Assembly (NCBI GenBank): GCA_945889235.1
Contig: CAMDBK010000009.1
Coordinates: forward strand, 1-25,429
Direction: 5' to 3'
Length of the DNA stretch: 25,429 nucleotides
From: Chitinophaga pinensis
GTDB taxonomy: Bacteria; Bacteroidota; Bacteroidia; SXHM01
Shown: positions 1-6,743 of the stretch, one piece after another
Numbering within the stretch: the stretch's first letter is position 1
How the letters are laid out: every line of letters begins with the position of its first letter
Program-made: the position numbers and the translations under genes
Notes under the pieces: generated by a model
The model's database searches: none
What the model was told of the DNA's origin: nothing
What the model saw: only the letters and a program-made list of their open reading frames with translations

Positions 1-710
1 TATTGAATTTTTGTAACCGTTGCTCCGTCAAGCGGATCAATATCCGGTAAATCCTGTGACGTAGAGGAGCCAACACAATTGTTATGTGTTGCCCAGAAAT
101 TAAGATTTTCATCAACAGAAGTGAATGCCGTTGTACCGGTGTAAGGCACTGTATTATCAGCTGTGCCGTGCATTTCCATTACGGCAATAGCACGCGTGTT
201 CTGACAATAATACATCATACTGTCTGTCATACTTCCTGTAACCGAAGCCACTGCTGCAATTTTATTTTCCAGTTCGCAGGCAAGGCGGTAACTCATAAAA
301 CCACCGTTACTCATTCCCGTTGAAAACACACGACAGTCATCAATGTTATAGCCTTCCGAAATTGTGTCAATCAACGCAGATAAAAATCCAACATCATCAA
401 TACCTGAATAATATGGATTATTCCAACCGCTGTTCCATGCATTTGCAATTCCGTTTGGATAAACTACAATATATCCGGCTGTATCGGCATCACTGTCAAA
501 CCCTGAATAGAATTGTTGCTGTTGTGCGTTGGATGTATATCCGTGAAGATTTAAAACCAACGGAGTTGCTTCCGAAGCGTTGTATCCGGGAGGAACGTGT
601 AGAATATAATCGCGCAAAAGACCATCCCAGATAAAGCTTCCTGTTGAGGTTTGAGCAAAGCTCAGGTTCACAAGAGTAATTGAAATTATAAGCGTAAAAA
701 TGTTTTTCAT
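1..710 (-). CDS. PHB-depolymerase-like secreted esterase, 3' end beyond window
   Basis: Read on the minus strand from the ATG at 708-710, the frame stays open to the left edge, about 236 residues, so the C-terminus is missing. Residues 1-20 form a signal peptide ending near SFAQ. HGYTS (about 56-60) looks like the oxyanion region. YPNGIANAWNSGW is typical of the LpqC / polyhydroxybutyrate depolymerase / feruloyl esterase group of alpha/beta hydrolases. GMSNGG places the nucleophile at Ser134, and HGTADNTVPY places the acid Asp near 185. The catalytic His would lie outside the window. It probably hydrolyses ester bonds in an extracellular polymer or plant-type substrate; which one cannot be told. 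A T9SS sorting domain could follow at the missing end. The upstream region is shared with the divergent ompH-like gene. The family call is firm, the substrate open. Confidence 0.85.
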   Translation of the reverse strand, partial: MKNIFTLIISITLVNLSFAQTSTGSFIWDGLLRDYILHVPPGYNASEATPLVLNLHGYTSNAQQQQFYSGFDSDADTAGYIVVYPNGIANAWNSGWNNPYYSGIDDVGFLSALIDTISEGYNIDDCRVFSTGMSNGGFMSYRLACELENKIAAVASVTGSMTDSMMYYCQNTRAIAVMEMHGTADNTVPYTGTTAFTSVDENLNFWATHNNCVGSSTSQDLPDIDPLDGATVTKIQ

Positions 711-727
711 GGAGTGTTTTTTTTGTT

Positions 728-802
728 TCTCGCAAAGGCGCAAAGACCGCAAAGTTTAAAATATCATTTAATTTTCTTGCCTGACTTTGCGCCTTTGCGA
801 GA
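728..802. repeat. Long inverted repeat, 18-bp perfect arms
   Basis: Arms at 728-745 (TCTCGCAAAGGCGCAAAG) and 785-802 are perfect reverse complements around a 39-base AT-rich loop. The left arm is followed by a further GCAAAG at 749-754, giving internal direct repeats of that hexamer. It lies in the 177-bp gap between two divergent genes, so it cannot be a shared 3' terminator. It looks like one of the dispersed palindromic repeats of Bacteroidota intergenic DNA. Confidence 0.8.
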
Positions 803-887
803 CAAATTTTTCTGCCTAAAATTACAAAATGATTTCAGGTAAACAGATTTAACCATATTTGCATAATTTTTAAAAAAAAATATAACG

Positions 888-1568
888 ATGAACAAAATTT
901 CTCTTGCAGTTAATTCCGTACTGATTATTGCAGTTGGTGTGCTTTATTACTTTCATTTCTCAGGTAAAAAAGAAGAAGTGGTTACGGATGCAAATCTGCT
1001 TGCTAACCGCGACAGTGTTTCACGCAATCTTACTATTGTGTATATAAATATTGACAGCCTTTGGGAGCAGTATAATTATGTTGATGAAATCAACACGATA
1101 CTGGAAGCGAAAAAAAATGCCATGATTTCGCAAATAAGTTCAAAAACTAGTCAGCTCGAAAGTAAACTGGGAACTAAATCAGAAACATTTCAGAAAAAAG
1201 TTCAGGACTTTGAATCGAAAGCAGAAGGAATGAGTCAGGCAATTCAGCAAATAAAAATGCAGCAATTGCAGGAAGAAAATCAGGCGTTGGAACAGGAACA
1301 CATGGAAGCACAGCAATCAGTTGCTCAATTGAAAGAAGAACTGGGGGCACAGCTGATGCAGGAAGAAGCAAAGCTGAATGGAGAGGTTCAGGAAATAATT
1401 ACTGCGTATCTTGGAAGTTATAACAAACAACACAATTACACATTTATTCTTGCCAAAGGAACAGGCGGTGGTGTAATGCTGGCGCATGATGCATTAGACA
1501 TCACTTCTGAAATTGTAAGCGGACTGAACAAAGAATACGAAGAGAAACAGAAGGAAGAGAAGAAGTAA
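888..1568 (+). CDS. OmpH/Skp-like periplasmic chaperone
   Basis: The product has 226 residues. Residues 5-24 are a hydrophobic stretch followed by KKEE, a signal peptide or signal anchor. Residues about 50-65 (IVYINIDSLWEQY) match the first strand of the OmpH/Skp family. Residues about 70-165 are a Q/E/K-rich coiled coil, as in the Skp tentacles, and the rest returns to the small beta core (YTFILAKGTGGGVMLAHDALDIT). Skp-type proteins hold unfolded outer-membrane proteins in the periplasm. The ATG at 888 follows an A-rich leader without a Shine-Dalgarno site, normal for this phylum. ubiA starts only three bases after its stop, so the two are probably co-transcribed. The family is clear; that it serves as the main Skp is inferred. 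Confidence 0.88.
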   Translation: MNKISLAVNSVLIIAVGVLYYFHFSGKKEEVVTDANLLANRDSVSRNLTIVYINIDSLWEQYNYVDEINTILEAKKNAMISQISSKTSQLESKLGTKSETFQKKVQDFESKAEGMSQAIQQIKMQQLQEENQALEQEHMEAQQSVAQLKEELGAQLMQEEAKLNGEVQEIITAYLGSYNKQHNYTFILAKGTGGGVMLAHDALDITSEIVSGLNKEYEEKQKEEKK

Positions 1569-1571
1569 TCG

Positions 1572-2522
1572 GTGAAAAATCTCAAATCTCAAATCTCAAA
1601 TCTCAAATCTTTTCTCCGCTTAATCCGTTTTCCAAATCTTGTAATAATGGCACTCACCATGATATTGGTGAAGTGGTGTCTTATTGATACGCTGCTTGGT
1701 TTTGAGAATATTATTCCGGCATTTTCTACATTAAGTTTTACATTATTAGTTACTTCTGTAGTACTTGTTGCAGCAGGCGGATATGTTGTAAATGATTATT
1801 TAGATACCGACATAGATGAACTAAATAAATCAGATAAAATTATTGTCGGAAATACAATTTCAAAACATGCTGCATGGAATATTTATGTAGGATTATCACT
1901 TGCAGGATTGTTGGCAGCAGCTTTGCCTGCTTACGAAATTGGGAATGTAAATTATGTTTTGATTCAGGTTATTTCAGGAGGTTTGCTTTGGTTTTATTCG
2001 TACAACTACAAACGACAACTGTTGATTGGTAACATTGTTATTGCAGGCCTTTCAGCCGTTGTTGTTTTTCTTCCGGTTTATTATGAAGCAATGGCTGAAG
2101 AAAAATTGTACAACATTATTTCAGTCAATTTCTTTTTTGTAAAAGCGTATACTGCATTTGCATTTCTTACAACATTTTCGCGTGAGCTGATTAAAGACAT
2201 GGAAGACATGGAAGGCGATAAGATTGTGGGCTGCCGCACCTTTCCCATTGTTGCAGGCATTGTTCCTGCAAAAATTATGGCGATATTTTTTTCATTGATT
2301 GTAATTGCTGCTGTTGGTTACATCCAGTATTATCAATATCAATCGCAGGATTATATCTCTATGATTTATTTTTTAGTTGCCGTGCAACTTCCGTCACTCT
2401 GGTTAGTAATTAAAACAGCACGGGCAAAAGAAAAAAATGATTTCTGTTTTGCAAGCCGTTTATCAAAACTGGTGATGCTCGGTGGAATACTTTCAATGCT
2501 GGTTTTTAAATACACGTTATGA
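1572..2522 (+). CDS. UbiA-family prenyltransferase, probable (geranylgeranyl)glycerol-phosphate type
   Basis: This 316-residue polytopic membrane protein has both Asp-rich motifs of the UbiA superfamily: N74-D75-Y-L-D78-T-D80 and, near 209-216, KDMEDMEGD. Both bind the Mg-prenyl diphosphate. The REL-IKD-ED-EGD form of motif 2 is typical of the Bacteroidota proteins usually annotated as geranylgeranylglycerol-phosphate geranylgeranyltransferase; substrate and product here are inferred. About eight to nine membrane helices can be seen. The start is the GTG at 1572, three bases after the upstream stop and behind a purine-rich stretch. The first dozen codons are a heptamer tandem repeat; the conserved family sequence starts at about FLRLIRFPNL (residue 14). 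An ATG at residue 26 would cut into that region, so it is less likely. The gene overlaps maf by four bases (ATGA). Confidence 0.85.
   Translation: MKNLKSQISNLKSFLRLIRFPNLVIMALTMILVKWCLIDTLLGFENIIPAFSTLSFTLLVTSVVLVAAGGYVVNDYLDTDIDELNKSDKIIVGNTISKHAAWNIYVGLSLAGLLAAALPAYEIGNVNYVLIQVISGGLLWFYSYNYKRQLLIGNIVIAGLSAVVVFLPVYYEAMAEEKLYNIISVNFFFVKAYTAFAFLTTFSRELIKDMEDMEGDKIVGCRTFPIVAGIVPAKIMAIFFSLIVIAAVGYIQYYQYQSQDYISMIYFLVAVQLPSLWLVIKTARAKEKNDFCFASRLSKLVMLGGILSMLVFKYTL
1577..1610 (+). repeat. AAATCTC heptamer tandem repeat inside ubiA 5' codons
   Basis: Four perfect AAATCTC units (1577-1604) are followed by a partial AAATCT (1605-1610). They code for the repetitive LKSQISNLKS at the N-terminus of the prenyltransferase. 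The unit is not a multiple of three, so gain or loss of one copy would shift the reading frame relative to the GTG start. Confidence 0.9.
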
Positions 2523-3121
2523 AAAGCCTCACCCCCAACCCCTCTCCAAAAGGAGAGGGGAGAAAGAAAATTATTCTTGCATCTGCTTCTCCGCGCAGGC
2601 AACAGCTGTTGAAAGAGATGGAAATAGATTTTACTGTGGAGGTAAAACCGGTTGATGAAACTGCTCCACTAGAATTGAAAGCAGAACAAATTCCGCTTTA
2701 CCTCAGTCAACTGAAAGCAGCACAGTTTAAAAATACAATGGATGAAAATACCATTGTTATTACTGCTGATACAATAGTGTGGCTCAATGAAAAAGAAATC
2801 GGTAAGCCCAGAGATTACGCAGATGCTGTGAATATGCTAAAAACACTTTCTGGTAATATGCACGAAGTATTTACAGGGGTTACGCTCACTTCAAAAAATA
2901 AATCGCACTCGTTTTTTGTTACTACAAAAGTGTTTTTCAAACAGCTTACCGAAAACGAAATCACATACTATTTAGACAACTTCAAACCTTTTGACAAAGC
3001 CGGCTCGTATGGCATTCAGGAGTGGTTGGGTTACATTGGCATTGAAAAGATTGAAGGCTCTTACTTCAATGTAATGGGTTTGCCGATGAAAGAATTGTAT
3101 GAAGAGTTGGGAAAGTTTTAG
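2519..3121 (+). CDS. maf: Maf-family nucleoside triphosphate pyrophosphatase
   Basis: This 200-residue protein has the Maf signature ASASPRR (21-27), PVDET (44-48), ITADT with the catalytic Asp84, GKPRDYADAVNML (95-107) and the C-terminal FDKAGSYGIQ...GSYFNVMGLP. Maf proteins hydrolyse non-canonical or selected NTPs to NMP and pyrophosphate. The D-K-A-G-S-Y-G-I-Q form points to the dTTP/UTP (YhdE-like) subgroup; that is inferred from the family. The ATG overlaps the ubiA stop as ATGA, so translation is probably coupled. Residues 2-15 (KSLTPNPSPKGEGR) are not part of the family; they are encoded by a palindromic repeat. Normal Maf sequence begins at KKIILASASPRR, where no ATG, GTG or TTG is available. 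So the repeat supplies the start and an added N-terminal tail. Confidence 0.92.
   Translation: MKSLTPNPSPKGEGRKKIILASASPRRQQLLKEMEIDFTVEVKPVDETAPLELKAEQIPLYLSQLKAAQFKNTMDENTIVITADTIVWLNEKEIGKPRDYADAVNMLKTLSGNMHEVFTGVTLTSKNKSHSFFVTTKVFFKQLTENEITYYLDNFKPFDKAGSYGIQEWLGYIGIEKIEGSYFNVMGLPMKELYEELGKF
2539..2560. repeat. CCCCTCTCC palindrome inside maf
   Basis: CCCCTCTCC (2539-2547), a four-base AAAA loop and GGAGAGGGG (2552-2560) form a perfect 9-bp hairpin. It is translated as part of the N-terminal tail of Maf. Related C-rich/G-rich hairpins recur at 6702-6728 and 23352-23368. Confidence 0.9.
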
Positions 3122-3148
3122 GGAGAAATAAACCTTCGGAAGTTTTAG

Positions 3149-3601
3149 TTATTCAATCATTATTTTACTCTTTACTTCAATGTAAGTGCGCTTATCAAAA
3201 CGAAGGTCATAATATTTTGCATCGTTCTGCTTTCCTTCCACTTCTAAGCTTGTTCTGCCAAGTTCCAAACCGTTTTTGTCAAATGCTTTTACAGAAAGAT
3301 TGTCTTTAAAATCTTTATCAAAAATAAGGTAAAGTATAAGCAGGTTATTTTCTCCTCCGGCAGTATCATTATTAATTGAAAACTTTCCTGTACGCAGTCC
3401 TTTAGTTTTAAGCTCTTGCGAAAGCACGATATCACATTGCAATGTTTTATCAACACCTTCTGTAACACCCTCAATAAATTCCGTAGCAGTTTTTCCGGCT
3501 GTTTCACCACCTTTATTCAGTGCTTCTTTTGTTTCCTGTTTTATTCTGTTGCAGGCAAAAAGTGATAGTATTAAAACCGATAGCGTAATTACTTTCTTCA
3601 T
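3149..3601 (-). CDS. Small lipoprotein of unknown function
   Basis: The product has 150 residues. The N-terminus MKKVITLSVLILSLFAC is a lipoprotein signal with lipobox LFAC and Cys17. Residues 20-50 (KQETKEALNKGGETAGKTATEF) are an Ala/Lys/Glu helix like those of other small Bacteroidota lipoproteins. Residues 55-150 look like a single beta-sandwich with alternating strands (LRTGKFSINN, NLLILYLIFD, LELGRTSLEV, RTYIEVKSKIMI). It is expected to sit in a membrane facing the periplasm. I recognise no named family. It ends 28 bases past the convergent maf stop. A TAnnTTTG-type box (TAAGTTTG on the minus strand, 3633-3640) lies about 32 bases before the ATG and may be its promoter. Confidence 0.75.
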   Translation of the reverse strand: MKKVITLSVLILSLFACNRIKQETKEALNKGGETAGKTATEFIEGVTEGVDKTLQCDIVLSQELKTKGLRTGKFSINNDTAGGENNLLILYLIFDKDFKDNLSVKAFDKNGLELGRTSLEVEGKQNDAKYYDLRFDKRTYIEVKSKIMIE

Positions 3602-3630
3602 TTCTTTTATTTTTTATTTACAATAGGTTC

Positions 3631-3651
3631 TACAAACTTATAAAGTTTGTA
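3631..3651. repeat. Short hairpin in the leader of the small lipoprotein
   Basis: TACAAACTT, ATA, AAGTTTGTA forms a 9-bp perfect hairpin. It contains a TAnnTTTG-like box on the minus strand at 3633-3640. Confidence 0.6.
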
Positions 3652-3680
3652 AAACTTAAATCACAAACCAGATTATAATT

Positions 3681-3713
3681 AAACCTTCAAGGTTTTTAAA
3701 ACCTTGAAGGTTT
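3681..3713. repeat. Near-perfect 33-bp palindrome
   Basis: Arms at 3681-3696 (AAACCTTCAAGGTTTT) and 3698-3713 are exact reverse complements around a single T. An outer pair, TCACAAACC at 3661-3669 and GGTTTGTGA at 3709-3717, can form an alternative stem that competes for the right arm. It lies between two same-strand genes, just downstream of the stop of the 3725-4063 gene, so it may act as its terminator or be a dispersed repeat. Confidence 0.8.
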
Positions 3714-3724
3714 GTGAAATGCAT

Positions 3725-4063
3725 CTAAGGTTGTTTCTGTTGTTCCTTCATCAGCGAGTCTTTTTGATATGCAATCTTAACATCTTTTGCAAAATCTTTG
3801 CGCCAGTTTGCTCCGTTAATTTTATCAAGTTTTTCGTTAGCGGGTTTGTTTAGTTGCGCAATACTATCAACAAAAGCAGGGCCTACATGACAATCTCCAA
3901 TAGTTTGCAACGTAAAATTATATTTAATTGCAACCTGTTCGCGTGCATGTAAGTCAGGTAAACCGATGCCATAGCGTAATAAGATTATTGGTTCTGTACC
4001 GCTCTGACCAAAGCAAGTGGTGAAAGTGAAAATGGTGAAGAAGAGAGTTATTAGTTTATTCAA
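3725..4063 (-). CDS. Small exported protein of unknown function
   Basis: The product has 112 residues. MNKLITLFFTIFTFTTCFGQSG is a signal peptide, probably cut near the Gln. The mature part contains LLRYGIGLPDLHAREQVAIKYNFTLQTIGDCHVGPAFVDSI and a charged C-terminal helix ending in QQKQP. I do not recognise the family. The reading frame begins with TTG (4061-4063); a stop lies three codons upstream in frame and no ATG is near, so either TTG is the true start or the gene has lost its 5' end. With the signal peptide intact, TTG is preferred. A GCGAAGC hairpin (4084-4100) lies between this gene and the glycosyltransferase upstream. Confidence 0.6.
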   Translation of the reverse strand: MNKLITLFFTIFTFTTCFGQSGTEPIILLRYGIGLPDLHAREQVAIKYNFTLQTIGDCHVGPAFVDSIAQLNKPANEKLDKINGANWRKDFAKDVKIAYQKDSLMKEQQKQP

Positions 4064-4083
4064 AGGGTATTATTTTTTTAAGT

Positions 4084-4100
4084 GCGAAGCAGAGCTTCGC
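4084..4100. repeat. GCGAAGC hairpin after the glycosyltransferase gene
   Basis: GCGAAGC (4084-4090), AGA, GCTTCGC (4094-4100) forms a 7-bp hairpin three bases after the stop of the glycosyltransferase. In the minus direction it is followed by an A-run rather than a T-run (ACTTAAAAAAATAA), so a terminator role is unproven. Confidence 0.45.
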
Positions 4101-4102
4101 AG

Positions 4103-5185
4103 CTATTTGTCCCATAATACTGTATCTCTTTTTTTATAGGGATTGAAACTTAGTATATAAAAATAAATCATTCTAAGAATAAATTTAATTGTCATTTTTT
4201 TCCTCCCAAACAAAATCATAAGTGCTGAAAATATCCAAATAATACAGACAGTTTGAAATTTAAGTGAATAAAAACCATCAGAAATATAGGCGAATAATGG
4301 AATAGCGATAACAGTTAAGGGCAAAATCAATTTAAAATACTTTTGAAAGAACAGAAAGAAAATATTCTTAAATGATAATTTAAAGATTACTCCGGTATTA
4401 ACAAAAGCTAATTGAAAAAGTCCACTTATTAAACGTAATGTTCTTTTCTTACTATAAAACTTTTCAATTTCAATATCATATACAATCGCTTCAGTTTCAA
4501 ACTTAACTAGTTTTCCCTGACTTAGTACATTTAAAGAAATAAGAAGGTCATCCAAAATTGTACTAACGGGGATTGGAATATAATTATTTTTTCTAATTGC
4601 GTAAAGTGCTCCATACACTCCAATGGTTGACCCAGTTTTATTTTCCAGTAACTTTAAATAGTTTATAAAATTTCTGATTTGCGAAGAACCTGCATGTTCA
4701 ATTTTTGCTGAAACAGCTCCAACAATTGGATCGGAAAAATGAGATAACAAAACATTGAAACTGCCTTTTTTAATCGTTTGTCTTACATCAGAAAAAATTA
4801 GAATATCAAATTGGGATTTTGAAACACCGAAATTTAATGCGTTTGCTTTACCACCTCTTTGGTTGAATTCAAAAACTTTAATGTTTCTGTTCGTAGAATA
4901 TTTTTTTAATATCTCATTTGTAGAATCTGTTGGCCCGTCTGAAATAATTATTATTTCAAAACAGATGGGGTTAATTATCAAGCACAAATTCAGTATTTCA
5001 TTGATTTTATTTTCAATATATATTTCTTCGTTATAGCAAGGAATAATTATTGAAATACCGTTAATACCTAAATGGGTATTTAGTTTTATTCCTTCTTTCT
5101 TAAACGGTTGTATTAATATAATTAGATAACCAACAAATGGAACTATAAGTAGGAATAGAAATGAATAAAACAATAAGTTTATCAC
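4103..5185 (-). CDS. Membrane glycosyltransferase, family 2
   Basis: The product has 360 residues. A membrane helix (4-26) precedes a GT-A fold: SIIIPCYNEE (45-54) binds the nucleotide sugar, ISDGPTDST (81-89) follows, KANALN (113-118) is typical of family 2, SDVR at 132-135 takes the place of the DxD metal site, and DD at 212-213 is the likely catalytic acid region. KKRTLRLISG (246-255) corresponds to the R-x-x-R-T-x-x-G segment of processive or exopolysaccharide enzymes. Three to four membrane helices follow (about 275-345). It probably adds sugars to a lipid carrier or extends a polysaccharide at the inner membrane. Its start overlaps the deacetylase stop by four bases, so the two form one unit. 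The pair is clearly richer in A and T than its neighbours. The family is certain, the sugar unknown. Confidence 0.88.
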   Translation of the reverse strand: MINLLFYSFLFLLIVPFVGYLIILIQPFKKEGIKLNTHLGINGISIIIPCYNEEIYIENKINEILNLCLIINPICFEIIIISDGPTDSTNEILKKYSTNRNIKVFEFNQRGGKANALNFGVSKSQFDILIFSDVRQTIKKGSFNVLLSHFSDPIVGAVSAKIEHAGSSQIRNFINYLKLLENKTGSTIGVYGALYAIRKNNYIPIPVSTILDDLLISLNVLSQGKLVKFETEAIVYDIEIEKFYSKKRTLRLISGLFQLAFVNTGVIFKLSFKNIFFLFFQKYFKLILPLTVIAIPLFAYISDGFYSLKFQTVCIIWIFSALMILFGRKKMTIKFILRMIYFYILSFNPYKKRDTVLWDK

Positions 5186-5946
5186 CCTCTCAATGTGTAA
5201 TTAATTTGATCTGCAATTTGATTCGAAAATAACCTGTGAAATCCCCTTTTTAAGATAGATTTCCCCTCTTCCTTCTTTATTTCAATCCAATTACCACGTA
5301 ATACTTTCTCAAAAGTATCAATAGATGTTTTTTTTCTAATTGTCCAACGATTAAGAAGAAATTGTGTATTACCTAAGTCAGTAAAACCAAAGTTGGTTGT
5401 GAGTAAACCTTTAAATCCTAGTTTTAGAGAAATCTCAAGGGTTTCTTTGGAGTATTTTCCTCCTGGCAATGAAAAATAATCTGCTTTTTCATTTGTTATT
5501 ATTTCAATCGCCTCTTTTGACTCTTTAAGTTCCTGAAATTGTTCGTCATAATTCAGGTCAGATAAATATTTATGAGTTATACCATGAGGCCCAATATCAT
5601 GTCCAGTACTCAACATTTCCTGATATTGTTTTATTTTAAAATAATCTCCTTGTAGTTTTAATGTTGGAAGGTAAAAAGATGCCTTAAACCCATATTCATT
5701 AAGAATTGGATATGCAATCTTGTAATCTGAGTCATGTGCATCGTCAAATGTAATTGCGATAAGAGGTTTTGTTCCTGATTTGGCTCTGTTTATCTTTTTA
5801 ATTGAAATAACCTGTAATTCTAATTGTTTAATTAATTCTAATTGTTGTCGAAAAACGGTTTCATCAATTGAATAAATAGGGTCACGAAAATCCCAATCTG
5901 ATGAATTAAATAATGAATGATAATTTAGAATTATTAAGTCTTTCAT
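5182..5946 (-). CDS. Polysaccharide deacetylase, NodB domain
   Basis: The product has 254 residues. The NodB homology motifs are visible: ITFDDAHDSD (65-74, Asp68 and Asp69 being the base and a metal ligand), HGITH (121-125, the H-x-x-x-H metal site) and LPGGKYS (160-166, in place of R-x-P-x-G). The opening LIILNYHSL resembles the start of PgaB-like and other carbohydrate esterase 4 enzymes. No signal peptide is evident, so the protein is probably cytoplasmic or peripheral, or is exported another way. The likely role is to remove N-acetyl groups from an amino sugar in the glycan made by the overlapping glycosyltransferase, an arrangement like pgaB-pgaC; that link is inferred. The leader upstream is AT-rich and merges into the 800-bp non-coding stretch. 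Confidence 0.87.
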   Translation of the reverse strand: MKDLIILNYHSLFNSSDWDFRDPIYSIDETVFRQQLELIKQLELQVISIKKINRAKSGTKPLIAITFDDAHDSDYKIAYPILNEYGFKASFYLPTLKLQGDYFKIKQYQEMLSTGHDIGPHGITHKYLSDLNYDEQFQELKESKEAIEIITNEKADYFSLPGGKYSKETLEISLKLGFKGLLTTNFGFTDLGNTQFLLNRWTIRKKTSIDTFEKVLRGNWIEIKKEEGKSILKRGFHRLFSNQIADQINYTLRG

Positions 5947-6295
5947 TATATTTCTGCTAACTTACTTATATGTGCAATAAATTAGTTCTCTCCCACAAAT
6001 CTCAACAATTCCCCCCTCTCTTCCACCACCTCCTGAAAAATATTTCTCCTTTATAAACTCTTTCAACGTGTTTCACGGTTGCAAAACCCAAAATATTGTT
6101 TATGCGGCACCTTAACTCAAGTTCTCAATACATCCCTTCAAATCTACCCCTGCCATTTAGGCACATCACTTCATTTTTCAAATAAGTAGTTTACCTGTTC
6201 TCAAACCTCCTTCACACCTCTTCATATCTGTTTTTCCTCTTCCCTTAGCCCGTTTGCTATTCATTTTACGCATCAAACAACTTTCCAAACCCAAA
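5947..6295. other. Non-coding stretch, C-rich and G-poor on plus strand
   Basis: No frame here has coding character. From about 5990 the plus strand becomes pyrimidine and C rich with little G. Degenerate pieces resembling the 21-bp units (TTTACGCATC, AAACAACTTTCC) can be followed back to about 6254. No RNA gene or promoter was recognised. Confidence 0.6.
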
Positions 6296-6588
6296 TTACA
6301 CCTTCCCACACCTCTCTTACACCCGCGCAAACCTCCCTGTTCGTTTCCCGCATGCCTCTCACAGTCGCGCAAACGCTGCTTACAGTAAAACAAATGCCTC
6401 TTACAACCGCGCACATGCCTCTTACACTCAAGCAAACACCTCTTACACTCACGCAAATGTCTCTTACACTGCAACAATTGCAGCTTACAGTAAATCTGTC
6501 ATGCTTACAACCACGCAAACGCCTCTTACAGTCAAGCAAATGCCCCTTACAGTCAAGCAAACACTGCTTACACTCACGCAAACCCCGC
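6296..6588 (+). repeat. Array 1: 14 degenerate 21-bp tandem units
   Basis: Units begin at 6296, 6317, 6338, 6359, 6380, 6401, 6422, 6443, 6464, 6485, 6505, 6526, 6547 and 6568. All are 21 bp except the tenth (6485-6504), which is 20. Most units read TTACA, then six variable bases, then CAAA, then a C-rich end such as CCTC or CTGC. The variable block draws on few forms (CTCAAG, CTCACG, GTCAAG, AACCGCG-like). The plus strand is poor in G. Because 21 is a multiple of three, several frames on both strands stay open for about 90-100 codons with heptad periodicity, but the 20-base unit breaks each one. I therefore call it a repeat and not a gene. Confidence 0.9.
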
Positions 6589-6701
6589 TGTCACCACCTC
6601 AGGAAACGTTTTTTGTAGATTTCTTTCCCCTTCCCGCAACTCATATACCCTGTCAAAACTTCCGAAACAGTTTTACTCGCGTTTGATTTGCTCGCGTTGC
6701 T

Positions 6702-6728
6702 CCCCTCTCCTTTTTTCAAGGAGAGGGG
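6702..6728. repeat. CCCCTCTCC hairpin downstream of recJ
   Basis: CCCCTCTCCTT (6702-6712) and AAGGAGAGGGG (6718-6728) form an 11-bp stem with a five-base loop, 15 bases past the recJ stop. It is the same repeat family as the hairpin inside maf. No clear T-run follows in the recJ direction, so its value as a terminator is uncertain. Confidence 0.8.
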
Positions 6729-6743
6729 TCAGGGGGGGTGGTG

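Noticed and set aside
6296..6588. CRISPR array
   Set aside because: Units are contiguous at 21 bp with no repeat-spacer alternation, the conserved part is only about 9 bases, and no cas genes are near.
6178..6618. Protein genes with heptad repeats (Cys-Lys-Arg type on minus, Leu-Thr type on plus)
   Set aside because: Several overlapping frames are open on both strands only because 21 is a multiple of three. All change pattern at the 20-base unit, and none has a start region or a recognisable fold.
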